Source: Arthrobacter sp. (lineage in GTDB: Bacteria > Actinomycetota > Actinomycetes > Actinomycetales > Micrococcaceae). From it: a stretch of 5,388 nucleotides of DNA. A program made the position numbers and the translations under genes. The notes beneath the pieces are model-generated. The model was not told the DNA's origin. It saw only the letters and a list, made by a program, of their open reading frames with translations, and searched no databases. Location of the stretch: the NCBI GenBank assembly GCA_031178585.1, contig JAPSIT010000085.1:1-5388 (forward strand), written 5' to 3'. This document shows, one piece after another, positions 1-5,289 of the stretch (position 1 is the first letter of the stretch; every line of letters starts with the position of its first letter).

Positions 1-229
1 TGATCCGTGCCTGCATCGCCGAGAACGCTGACTTCGCGTCCTCGAGCCGACGCAACTGATCAATCAGTTCAGCACCGTCAAAGGACAACCGAACTGACCC
101 CGCAGCAGCAATCCACTTCTCCACGGTAAGGCTGGGGACAGGAGCATCTGAGACGGCAGCAGCACCCGGAAGGCCGGCGCCGCGTGGCGCAGCCGCCAGA
201 ACCACCTGCAGTTCCCCCATGTCATCCAT
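1..229 (-). CDS. DUF222 / HNH endonuclease family protein, N-terminal part (runs off left edge)
   Basis: The leftward frame opens with ATG at 229 and stays open to base 1, giving 76 residues. Residues 54-76 (LIDQLRRLEDAKSAFSAMQA and on) resemble the start of the DUF222 domain. In actinobacteria DUF222 usually precedes a C-terminal HNH nuclease domain; that part would lie outside the window and is inferred. Residues 1-45 are an Ala/Gly/Pro-rich lead-in, usual for the family. The ATG is chosen because GGAAG lies 9 bases upstream; the in-frame GTG at 235 is too close to that site. The frame is open upstream to an in-frame TGA at 331-329, but 329-230 has little third-position G/C bias and no better start. 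Such genes occur in many copies per Arthrobacter-type genome and their role is not well defined. The DUF222 assignment is fairly secure; nuclease activity cannot be judged. Confidence 0.8.
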   Translation of the reverse strand, partial: MDDMGELQVVLAAAPRGAGLPGAAAVSDAPVPSLTVEKWIAAAGSVRLSFDGAELIDQLRRLEDAKSAFSAMQARI

Positions 230-293
230 GAACACAGTCTTCCAGTGGGGTACGACAAAACGACCCCTGACTGGATGCGCCGGCGCTGCTGTC

Positions 294-563
294 TCAGATG
301 AACGCGTACACGGGAAAGACCTTGGGAATCAGCGCCGGTTCCGTCGTTTCGGTCCACGTACCTGGCGCGTCCTGGCCCTCCCTCGCATGCGGGTTCTCCG
401 CGAGCCGGAACGGCCCCGAATCTTGAACCGCATCTCTGGAACCGACCTCGGCGCTCCGGACACCGCCCGCAGCCTTCCCGAGACCGCCCGCAGCGCTCCC
501 GGTAGCATCCTCGGAGCCAGGCCCTGCCGTGACGGCTTCCGCGATAGTGGTGCTGTATGGCAT
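294..563 (-). CDS. Unrecognised 89-residue ORF upstream of the DUF222 gene
   Basis: An ATG at 563 has AGGGGG at 577-572, 8 bases upstream, which is excellent Shine-Dalgarno placement. By hand count about three quarters of codons end in G or C, as expected for a gene here. The protein begins MPYSTTIAEAV, has a Gly/Ala-rich stretch around residues 20-40 that includes a duplicated AAGG motif, and ends PKVFPVYAFI. I see no signal peptide, membrane segment or known domain, and I do not recognise it. It ends 64 bases before the DUF222 start, in a different frame. It may be a small accessory gene, or the front of an older, longer DUF222 gene broken by a frameshift in the 294-328 frame overlap. The rightward ORF on the opposite strand (219-635) is Arg-rich with no convincing ribosome site and is taken as its shadow. 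Confidence 0.4.
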   Translation of the reverse strand: MPYSTTIAEAVTAGPGSEDATGSAAGGLGKAAGGVRSAEVGSRDAVQDSGPFRLAENPHAREGQDAPGTWTETTEPALIPKVFPVYAFI

Positions 564-575
564 CTAACTGGCCCC

Positions 576-611
576 CTAGCCTTCAGTCGGAAATTCCACG
601 GCTTCAGTCAT
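576..611 (-). CDS. Candidate 11-codon leader peptide (MTEAVEFPTEG)
   Basis: ATG at 611 is preceded by AGGAG at 623-619 with a 7-base spacer, one of the best Shine-Dalgarno sites in the window. The frame stops at TAG (578-576) after 11 residues. That stop overlaps the AGGGGG ribosome site of the 89-residue ORF, which is in the same frame after a second TAG at 566-564. This fits translational coupling or a leader peptide. It also fits one longer N-terminus interrupted by two nonsense codons. The peptide has no run of a single amino acid that would suggest attenuation. Confidence 0.35.
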   Translation of the reverse strand: MTEAVEFPTEG

Positions 612-834
612 AGACTAACTCCTACCCGGCGGTAAGTTGACGATTTCCTCAATTCGACAAATCATGGAACCTTTGAGGACGGTTCTCCGGTTGGGGAGCG
701 GACTCGGTTCATGAAGGGTCTCCGGACGTCCGCGTCCGCATTGGGGGGAGGGACCGTTTTGCAGGCTGTGGGGGAACGACGCTTCCCGGCCCGCTGACCG
801 GCCCCTTGAGAAGCGCCCCGGCAGCAGCCTGGGC
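612..834. other. Intergenic stretch with no supported gene
   Basis: Reading frames on both strands here lack good ribosome sites and recognisable products, so I see no gene. On the leftward strand a promoter for the short ORFs at 611 and 563 would be expected in this interval. TTGTCG at 660-655 could be a -35 box, but no convincing -10 follows it. The stretch has short G-rich runs and a GGACGTCC palindrome (724-731), to which I give no function. Confidence 0.4.
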
Positions 835-875
835 AAAAAGGAAGCAGCTCAAGCCGCCGGGCTGCCTCCCTTTTT
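835..875 (-). terminator. Intrinsic terminator of the LuxR-family gene
   Basis: On the leftward transcript AAAAAGGGAGGCAGC is followed by a 12-base loop and GCTGCTTCCTTTTT. These pair as a continuous 14-bp stem with two G-U pairs, and the descending arm ends in a five-U run. It starts 47 bases after the regulator stop. The same DNA read rightward has two A-C mismatches where the leftward RNA has G-U pairs, so the hairpin favours leftward transcription. Partial bidirectional activity is possible. Confidence 0.75.
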
Positions 876-922
876 CGCGCCACCGGCGAACCCCGCATCA
901 GCCGCGCAGAACCGCCAAGCAA

Positions 923-1969
923 TCACGGCGAATCCACACTGGGCTGCAACCGTGCAACCAGTTCTCCCCGGCTTCTTACGCCCGTCTTGGCAAACACGGA
1001 TTTCAGATGGTCCTGCACGGTGTTCGGGGTCACAAATAAATGGGCTGCGATGTCCGTCGTCGGGTAGCCGGCCATTACCTGGCGGCAGACCTCCTGTTCC
1101 CTGGGTGAGAGGTCGTACGCGGCGAACAGCATGCCCACGAGTTGCTCGCCGGCCACCGGCTCGATTGAGACAGCCACCTCGCCGTCGTCGTCCCCGCCCA
1201 TAAGCGGACTGCCCTGCAGCAGGGCCCACTGTCCCCGGGCGTCACGTATCCGTGCCCGGAAGCCGCCCGAGGCTGCGCTCCGCGCTCCTCCCGCCATGAT
1301 CCGCATAACCATCATGAACCGGCCCGGTGCGATATCGTCGAGCCGTTCCCGCCACCGCTGGGCTTCCGGCGTGGCCGAACGCAGCTCCCCACGGGAATCC
1401 AGGACAACGATCGCAGGACGGATGGCCTGGGCGCGTCCAGAAATTTCCGAACGCACCGCCAAGCGCGTGGCCGCGGCCAGGGCGGGTCCCACCGCAGTGA
1501 AGAACTCCACTTCGCGGTCTGTGAAGTCCTTGCCGGCGCGTACCAGGCCTGCAGCACCCCAGCACACGCCGTCGGAAGCAAAGAGGACGCGCAGTTCCTG
1601 CTGCACGCCGAGGGGCCGCCACACATTCCTGAATCTGGCGCTTCGGTCATGCTCACGCAGCGGCAGATCTGACAGCAGGCTGTATGCCTCCCTGCGCCTG
1701 GCCATCGAGGCGAAGGTATGCGGCTCCTGCGGCGAGTATTCCGCCTCAGCCAAGAGCGGCTCGTACTGGTGCGGTATTCGGGGCTCGCCGCTGGTTATGG
1801 TGCTGATCACGAGATTTTCCGGATCGATCGCAGCCCAGCACGTCAACTCAGCCTTTACGTCGTGGCCCATCAGCTCGATAGCCGCGGCGTGCATGTCACT
1901 GACCCCCAGCCCGGAAGCAGCCAAAGCTGCGATATCCCGGCGGGCCCGATAGGCACGTTCCTCCCACAC
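923..1969 (-). CDS. LuxR-family transcriptional regulator with GAF-like sensor region
   Basis: A 348-residue cytoplasmic DNA-binding protein. Residues 286-341 form a LuxR-type helix-turn-helix: LSPREQEV (287-294), then TPNTVQDHLKSVFAKTGV with the recognition helix near 314-326. Residues 1-175 look like a GAF-type sensor region ending in FTDREVEFFTAVGPALAAATRL (149-170). Residues 184-272 (IVVLDSRGELRSATPEAQRW, then an RDARGQWALLQG strand) look PAS-like. There is no response-regulator receiver domain, so control is probably by a ligand or redox/light cofactor, not phosphorylation; this is inference. The start is GTG, the first start after an in-frame TAG 30 bases upstream. The family's conserved N-terminus begins near it, so the ATG at residue 26 is less likely. 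Only a weak GAGG precedes the GTG, and a CATACT box 6 bases upstream suggests a leaderless mRNA. It is divergent from the cupin/DUF1304 operon, its most likely target. The signal is unknown. Confidence 0.9.
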   Translation of the reverse strand: MWEERAYRARRDIAALAASGLGVSDMHAAAIELMGHDVKAELTCWAAIDPENLVISTITSGEPRIPHQYEPLLAEAEYSPQEPHTFASMARRREAYSLLSDLPLREHDRSARFRNVWRPLGVQQELRVLFASDGVCWGAAGLVRAGKDFTDREVEFFTAVGPALAAATRLAVRSEISGRAQAIRPAIVVLDSRGELRSATPEAQRWRERLDDIAPGRFMMVMRIMAGGARSAASGGFRARIRDARGQWALLQGSPLMGGDDDGEVAVSIEPVAGEQLVGMLFAAYDLSPREQEVCRQVMAGYPTTDIAAHLFVTPNTVQDHLKSVFAKTGVRSRGELVARLQPSVDSP

Positions 1970-1975
1970 GGCCTC

Positions 1976-1981
1976 AGTATG
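1976..1981 (-). promoter_or_regulatory. Candidate -10 box of the LuxR-family gene (CATACT)
   Basis: CATACT matches TATAAT at four of six positions and ends 6 bases before the GTG start. Transcription would begin at or next to the start codon, giving a leaderless mRNA, which is common in actinobacteria. No good -35 is visible 16-18 bases upstream, consistent with dependence on an activator. Confidence 0.4.
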
Positions 1982-2004
1982 GCACCGTTCGGGCCGCTAA
2001 TCAT

Positions 2005-2020
2005 TCCCTGAATTCTGGGA
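2005..2020. promoter_or_regulatory. Near-palindromic candidate operator in the divergent spacer
   Basis: TCCCTGAATTCTGGGA is a 16-bp inverted repeat around GAATTC with one mismatched pair. Its centre (2012.5) is essentially the midpoint between the two divergent start codons. If both transcripts start at their start codons, the centre lies near -43.5 for the regulator and -44.5 for the cupin gene, a usual position for LuxR-type activators. Shorter arms overlap it to the right: GGGA/TCCC at 2017-2026 and CCCG/CGGG at 2024-2040. The binding protein is inferred to be the adjacent regulator. Confidence 0.5.
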
Positions 2021-2043
2021 TTTCCCGGCCGCGAAACGGGTTC

Positions 2044-2049
2044 TAGCGT
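2044..2049 (+). promoter_or_regulatory. Candidate -10 box of the cupin/DUF1304 operon (TAGCGT)
   Basis: TAGCGT fits the TANNNT pattern and ends 7 bases before the cupin ATG, which would place the transcript start at or near the start codon. The only ribosome-site-like sequence, GGGGG at 2051-2055, is one base from the ATG, too close to work normally. This supports a leaderless reading. The TTTCCC at -35 spacing is a poor match. Confidence 0.4.
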
Positions 2050-2056
2050 TGGGGGC

Positions 2057-2521
2057 ATGAGCCACTTACTCCAGTATCTGCAACCCGGCGACGGCATTGA
2101 GCTGCGCGCTCCCGACGCCACCCTGACCGTCAAAGTGGATAGCGAACACACCGACGGTTCCTATGAGATCTTCGAAGTCGACGCGCCCCGCGAGGCCGCA
2201 GCGCCACTGCACCGCACCGGTTGGGCGAAGACATACTATGTGCTGCAGGGCAGAATCGTTGTCCAGATCGGTGACGAGGGCTTTGACTTGGGCCCGGGTT
2301 CGGCAATCGCCATACCTCCCGGAGCCCTGCACACTTTCACCGTGCTCACGCCCGCGGCAAAGTTCCTGGTGTTCAGTCTGACCGGCGCTATGGGGCGCTT
2401 TCACGCGGACCTTGACGCCTCCGTCCTGCCCGGGCGGCGCCTCGAGGAATCAATGCAGGACATCCAAAAGGTCCTTAGCCGTCACGACGTGTCCATGGAT
2501 GTCGGGAAGGTCGCACAATGA
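2057..2521 (+). CDS. Small cupin-domain protein with an incomplete metal-binding motif
   Basis: A 154-residue, probably cytoplasmic single-domain cupin, without signal peptide or membrane segment. The barrel spans about residues 35-110: first motif LHRTGWAKTYYVLQG (51-65), second GSAIAIPPGALHTF (81-94), with the usual strand FDLGPG between them. Cupins usually bind a metal through two His and one Glu in motif 1 and one His in motif 2. Here His52 and His92 remain, but the second His position is Thr54 and the Glu position appears to be Thr59. The protein may therefore bind metal weakly or differently, or act as a ligand-binding protein rather than an oxygenase or isomerase. The tail (residues 115-154) is probably helical. 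It is first in an operon: its stop overlaps the next gene's start (ATGA). It is divergent from the LuxR-family regulator with a shared 87-bp control region. The substrate is unknown. Confidence 0.87.
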   Translation: MSHLLQYLQPGDGIELRAPDATLTVKVDSEHTDGSYEIFEVDAPREAAAPLHRTGWAKTYYVLQGRIVVQIGDEGFDLGPGSAIAIPPGALHTFTVLTPAAKFLVFSLTGAMGRFHADLDASVLPGRRLEESMQDIQKVLSRHDVSMDVGKVAQ

Positions 2522-2919
2522 CACCGCTGGTGTGGGTCTTCGCGCTGCTGGCGGCAGGCCTGCACGTCCTAGTCTTCGTGTGGGAAGCGTTGGCTTTCCA
2601 GCGCCCGGCTGTCCATCAGCGCATCTTCTTCACCCCGACGGCGGATGTCCCCGCTGTCCGGCTCTGGGCCTTCGGAGTGGGCTTCTACAACCTGTTTCTC
2701 GCGTGCGGCACCATTGCGGGGGTAGTCGCGTGGAGCGGAGGGAATGAGACAGTGGGGCGTGCCCTGGTGATCTATACCTGCCTGTTCATGGCTCTCTCGG
2801 GTCTCGTCCTTTTTATCGCGGACCGTATGGAGCTGGGCAGGCCGCGCGGCAAAGGCATTGGCGGTGCACTCGGCCAGGGCGTTCCGCCGCTCATCGCTCT
2901 CATAGCGGCTGCGCTATGA
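2518..2919 (+). CDS. DUF1304 family integral membrane protein
   Basis: A 133-residue very hydrophobic protein with four predicted membrane helices, near residues 4-25, 48-71, 80-101 and 113-132. It matches my recollection of DUF1304: His16 and Glu23 in or at the end of helix 1 (LHVLVFVWE), a GFYNLFLACG motif at 55-64, and a C-terminal GQGVPPLIAL stretch (119-128). Typical members are about 120 residues, so it appears complete. The family's biochemical role is unknown, and I do not assign one. GGGAAGG at 2504-2510 lies 7 bases before the ATG, inside the end of the cupin gene. The 4-base overlap implies translational coupling and a shared task with the cupin. No clear terminator follows. Confidence 0.83.
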   Translation: MTPLVWVFALLAAGLHVLVFVWEALAFQRPAVHQRIFFTPTADVPAVRLWAFGVGFYNLFLACGTIAGVVAWSGGNETVGRALVIYTCLFMALSGLVLFIADRMELGRPRGKGIGGALGQGVPPLIALIAAAL

Positions 2920-3068
2920 GCCGGCACCTGCACAACTGAACGGCGCCGAGCAACTGACGGTTATGTGAACCGCGCACCTCAACTGTGCGTCTTAGTCCGT
3001 AAGCGCCGCACCCCTTGCCCGCCCAGGACTTCGGGAGAGGAGATCGGCAAGACTGAAGGACGGCCCTC
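2920..3068. promoter_or_regulatory. Spacer with two short hairpins and three CAACTG copies before the hydrolase gene
   Basis: CGGTT/AACCG (2958-2972, 5-base loop) is followed at once by CGCAC/GTGCG (2973-2989, 7-base loop). Neither has a U-run, so these are weak terminator candidates at best. CAACTG occurs at 2933, 2951 and 2980; the first two copies continue as AACGG and ACGG. GAAGGA at 3055-3060 is the ribosome site of the hydrolase, 8 bases before its ATG. I cannot name a convincing -35/-10 pair. The 149-bp gap nonetheless suggests that the hydrolase has its own promoter. Confidence 0.35.
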
Positions 3069-4043
3069 ATGGCTCAGCTAGGCAAATTTGAGAAGTACCT
3101 GATCGAGGAATTTTTCGACGACTATCGGGCCGGCGCCATGAGCCGCCGCACCTTCACCCGGCGCGTAGCCTTCATCACCGGAAGCATGGGCGCCGCCGCC
3201 GCGGCAATGCTGCTGGTCGGCTGCTCCCCGAACGAAGTACCGCGCAGCACCGATCCCATGCCTACGCCTAATCCGACGTCGGCACCGGGAACAGGCACCG
3301 CCTCTGCAGCCGCGGTTCCCGGCGCCAAGAGCCCCCTCTCCGTTCCGGAGGGAGCAGCAGGAATGACGACGGCGACAATCCAGTTCCCCTCCGAAGGAAC
3401 CGACATCAGTGGTTATCTTGCGCGCCCTGAAGGGGACAACCCCGTACCTGCCGTCCTGGTGTGCCACGAAAACCGAGGACTGACTCCGCATATCCAGGAC
3501 GTGGCCCGCCGCTTCGCAAAGGAAGGGTACGCAGCACTGGCCCTGGACCTGCTCAGCAGAGAGGGCGGTACGGCAAACCTCGACCGGGACGCCATCCCCG
3601 GAGCGCTGACCAAGGCCGGAGCCCAGCGCCATGTGGCCGATTTCAAAGCAGCATTCGCGTATCTCAACTCGCAGGACTACGTGGACGCAGGACGGATTGC
3701 GATGACCGGGTACTGCTTTGGCGGCGGCATCACCTGGCAGGCGGCGACGGAGCTGACCGGGTTGAAGGCCACCTCAGCGTTCTACGGACCAGCGCCGGAC
3801 CTTGAGAAGGTGCCAACCATTAAGCCTGCAGTGTTCGGCGTCTACGCAGAACAAGATGACCGCATTACCGGTCCGATGCCGGAGTTCCGCGATGCCCTGG
3901 CCGCTACCGAGGTGCGCCACGAGCTCAAGGTGTATCCCGGCGTCGACCATGCCTTCCACAACGACACCGGCGAGCGCTACAACGAAACGCAGGCGACCGC
4001 TGCGTGGAACGACACGCTGGCCTGGTTCAAGAAGTACGTCTAG
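3069..4043 (+). CDS. Exported (Tat, lipoprotein) dienelactone hydrolase family enzyme
   Basis: A 324-residue alpha/beta hydrolase. Residues 1-24 are a charged lead-in (EKYLIEEFFDDYRAG), then a twin-arginine signal SRRTFTR (25-31), a hydrophobic stretch 33-51 and a lipobox LVGC with Cys52. This predicts Tat export as a folded protein and lipid anchoring on the outer face of the membrane. A Pro/Ser/Thr/Ala linker (53-97) precedes the catalytic domain. Dienelactone hydrolase hallmarks are CHENRGL with Glu134, nucleophile Cys216 in GYCFGGG, acid Asp263 in AEQDDRIT and His294 in GVDHAF. Classical members hydrolyse dienelactone to maleylacetate inside the cell during chloroaromatic breakdown. A surface lipoprotein with no pathway genes nearby more likely acts on another ester or lactone; this is inference. 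The first ATG is chosen for its GAAGGA site at 8 bases and because the lead-in looks family-conserved; ATG at residue 24 lacks such a site. Its end faces rlmC with a 6-bp gap. Confidence 0.9.
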   Translation: MAQLGKFEKYLIEEFFDDYRAGAMSRRTFTRRVAFITGSMGAAAAAMLLVGCSPNEVPRSTDPMPTPNPTSAPGTGTASAAAVPGAKSPLSVPEGAAGMTTATIQFPSEGTDISGYLARPEGDNPVPAVLVCHENRGLTPHIQDVARRFAKEGYAALALDLLSREGGTANLDRDAIPGALTKAGAQRHVADFKAAFAYLNSQDYVDAGRIAMTGYCFGGGITWQAATELTGLKATSAFYGPAPDLEKVPTIKPAVFGVYAEQDDRITGPMPEFRDALAATEVRHELKVYPGVDHAFHNDTGERYNETQATAAWNDTLAWFKKYV

Positions 4044-4049
4044 GGCGCG

Positions 4050-5213
4050 TCAGCCAGCAGGCGCAGCATCACCCGGGGGAGCTGCCGGCTGGGACCTTTC
4101 GAGCTGGACCATCACTTCGTAGTGGGACGTCTGCGGGAACATGTCCAGCAGACGTACACGCCGTGCCGTGAAGGACGGCATGGCGGCGAGGTCGCGCGCC
4201 AGCGACTTGGCATTGCAGCTGGAATAGATGACATGCTGCACGTCCGAGGACTCCAGCCAGGCGCAAAGCTCCTTGCCAATGCCGCGCCGCGGAGGATTGA
4301 CGATCACGAGCTCCGGCGTCCGGTCTGCTGAGAGGGCGAAGGCGGTGGCGTCATCCGCATGGAAGCCCACTCGCGGCAGTCCGGCGTCCCGGCCGCTCAG
4401 CTGTGCGCTGACGATTGCTTCGCGGCTGGTTTCGATGCCGAGCACCGCGCGCGAGGGATCGGCGCAATGCAAAGCAAAGCCGCCGACGCCGCAGTACAGG
4501 TCCCAGACCGAAGCCGGCGCCACCTCGTTCACCCATGCGCGGCCCTGCCGGTACAGGGCGGCGGCCATCTCGGTATTGGTCTGGAAGAAGCTGCGCGGCC
4601 TCAGGTGCAGGTCCAGGTCGTTGACGTGCATTCGCAGGGTGGACTGCTCTGTCAACAGAATCTCCCGCTCGCCTTCCAGCACCGCCTTGTGCTCCGGGTG
4701 CACATTGACGGACACCACCTTCAGCTCGGGCAGCGCGTCCAGCAGGGACGGCAGGTGCCGGCGGATGCGGCCGACCAGATTTTCCGACCGCAACACGAAA
4801 CGGAGCATCAGCTCGCCGTCGGGCGATTCGGTGATGATCAGGTGTTTCAGCTCGCCGCTGCGCCGCGGGACATCGTAGGGCGTCAGCCTCGCCTCGGTGA
4901 TGAAGGCGGCGAAAATGGGCAGGCAGGCCTGCAGGCCCGGCGAACAGACGCCGCATTCGCGCAAGTCCACTCCGCGGCCCTCCGCGTCGAGTATCCCGAG
5001 GGTGGGATTCCGGGCCGAGCCTCCGACAACCATTTTGGCCTTGTTGCGGAATCCTGATTCCCGGCTCTCCACCGGCGGGAGCCACTGCAGCGACGTGTGG
5101 TCCGCCAGAAGCGTTCGGCAGTGCAGCTCTTTGGCGGCCACCTGTTCGGCGTAGGGCTGACCCATGTGCGTGCAGGAGAGGCACCGGGCGGCATCAAAGT
5201 AGGAACATTGCAT
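4050..5213 (-). CDS. rlmC: 23S rRNA (uracil-747-C5)-methyltransferase RlmC
   Basis: Methylates C5 of U747 in 23S rRNA with S-adenosylmethionine, in the cytoplasm. The 387-residue protein follows E. coli RlmC (375 residues) closely from end to end as I recall it. Four Cys for a [4Fe-4S] cluster are visible: Cys3, Cys11, Cys14 and Cys87. Next come GFRNKAKMVV (54-63), LTPYDVPRRSGELK (110-123) and the RNA-side RPRSFFQTN (205-213). The SAM fold has DLYCGVGGF (238-246) and Glu261. Then come VNPPRRGIGK (305-314), nucleophile Cys333 in SSCNA and general base Glu366 in HYEV. There is no TRAM domain, which fits RlmC rather than RlmD. The extra C-terminal Pro/Ala tail (about 373-387) is dispensable-looking. 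The ATG start is fixed by the family's MQC N-terminus carrying Cys3. No good ribosome site precedes it, but TAGAAT lies 9 bases upstream, so the mRNA leader is probably nearly absent. Confidence 0.95.
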   Translation of the reverse strand: MQCSYFDAARCLSCTHMGQPYAEQVAAKELHCRTLLADHTSLQWLPPVESRESGFRNKAKMVVGGSARNPTLGILDAEGRGVDLRECGVCSPGLQACLPIFAAFITEARLTPYDVPRRSGELKHLIITESPDGELMLRFVLRSENLVGRIRRHLPSLLDALPELKVVSVNVHPEHKAVLEGEREILLTEQSTLRMHVNDLDLHLRPRSFFQTNTEMAAALYRQGRAWVNEVAPASVWDLYCGVGGFALHCADPSRAVLGIETSREAIVSAQLSGRDAGLPRVGFHADDATAFALSADRTPELVIVNPPRRGIGKELCAWLESSDVQHVIYSSCNAKSLARDLAAMPSFTARRVRLLDMFPQTSHYEVMVQLERSQPAAPPGDAAPAG

Positions 5214-5222
5214 GACCGTTCA

Positions 5223-5228
5223 ATTCTA
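5223..5228 (-). promoter_or_regulatory. Candidate -10 box of rlmC (TAGAAT)
   Basis: TAGAAT matches TATAAT at five of six positions and ends 9 bases before the rlmC ATG. A transcript starting about 7 bases downstream would have a leader of only two or three bases, consistent with the missing Shine-Dalgarno site. No TTGACA-like -35 is present; the 13-bp tandem duplication occupies that position. Confidence 0.5.
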
Positions 5229-5243
5229 CTTTTCCCGTGGACT

Positions 5244-5269
5244 GCTCCGTACGACGGCTCCGTACGACG
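5244..5269. repeat. Perfect 13-bp tandem duplication upstream of rlmC
   Basis: GCTCCGTACGACG occurs twice back to back, at 5244-5256 and 5257-5269, each copy with a CGTACG palindrome. Relative to the predicted rlmC start it covers roughly -28 to -53, the -35 region. It may be a replication-slippage duplication or a double protein-binding site. Confidence 0.85.
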
Positions 5270-5271
5270 GC

Positions 5272-5289
5272 GGCAGGGTCCTACCTGCC
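5272..5289 (-). other. Short hairpin at the end of the right-edge reading frame
   Basis: GGCAGG and CCTGCC form a perfect 6-bp stem with a 6-base loop that contains the TAG stop of the leftward frame entering from the right. There is no U-run after it in either direction, so it is not a standard intrinsic terminator. Its position at the gene end suggests mRNA 3'-end structure. Confidence 0.3.

Noticed and set aside
64..357. 97-codon leftward open frame over the DUF222 start
   Set aside because: It is in another frame from the DUF222 match, has an Arg/Leu-rich composition, and its start lacks a ribosome site. The overlapping DUF222 frame explains the sequence.
615..922. Two leftward open frames of 73 and 86 codons
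   Set aside because: They are Arg/Pro-rich with no ribosome site. One crosses the terminator hairpin at 835-875.
1131..1952. 273-codon rightward open frame
   Set aside because: It is fully antisense to the LuxR-family gene, is Ser/Arg/Ala-rich with no domain, and has no convincing ribosome site. It is a high-GC shadow frame.
4228..5057. Rightward open frames opposite rlmC (216 and 232 codons)
   Set aside because: Low-complexity antisense shadows without recognisable products.
4351..5184. 277-codon leftward open frame within rlmC
   Set aside because: It is a second frame on the same strand, an Arg/Ala/Pro-rich product without motifs. The rlmC frame carries every family residue.
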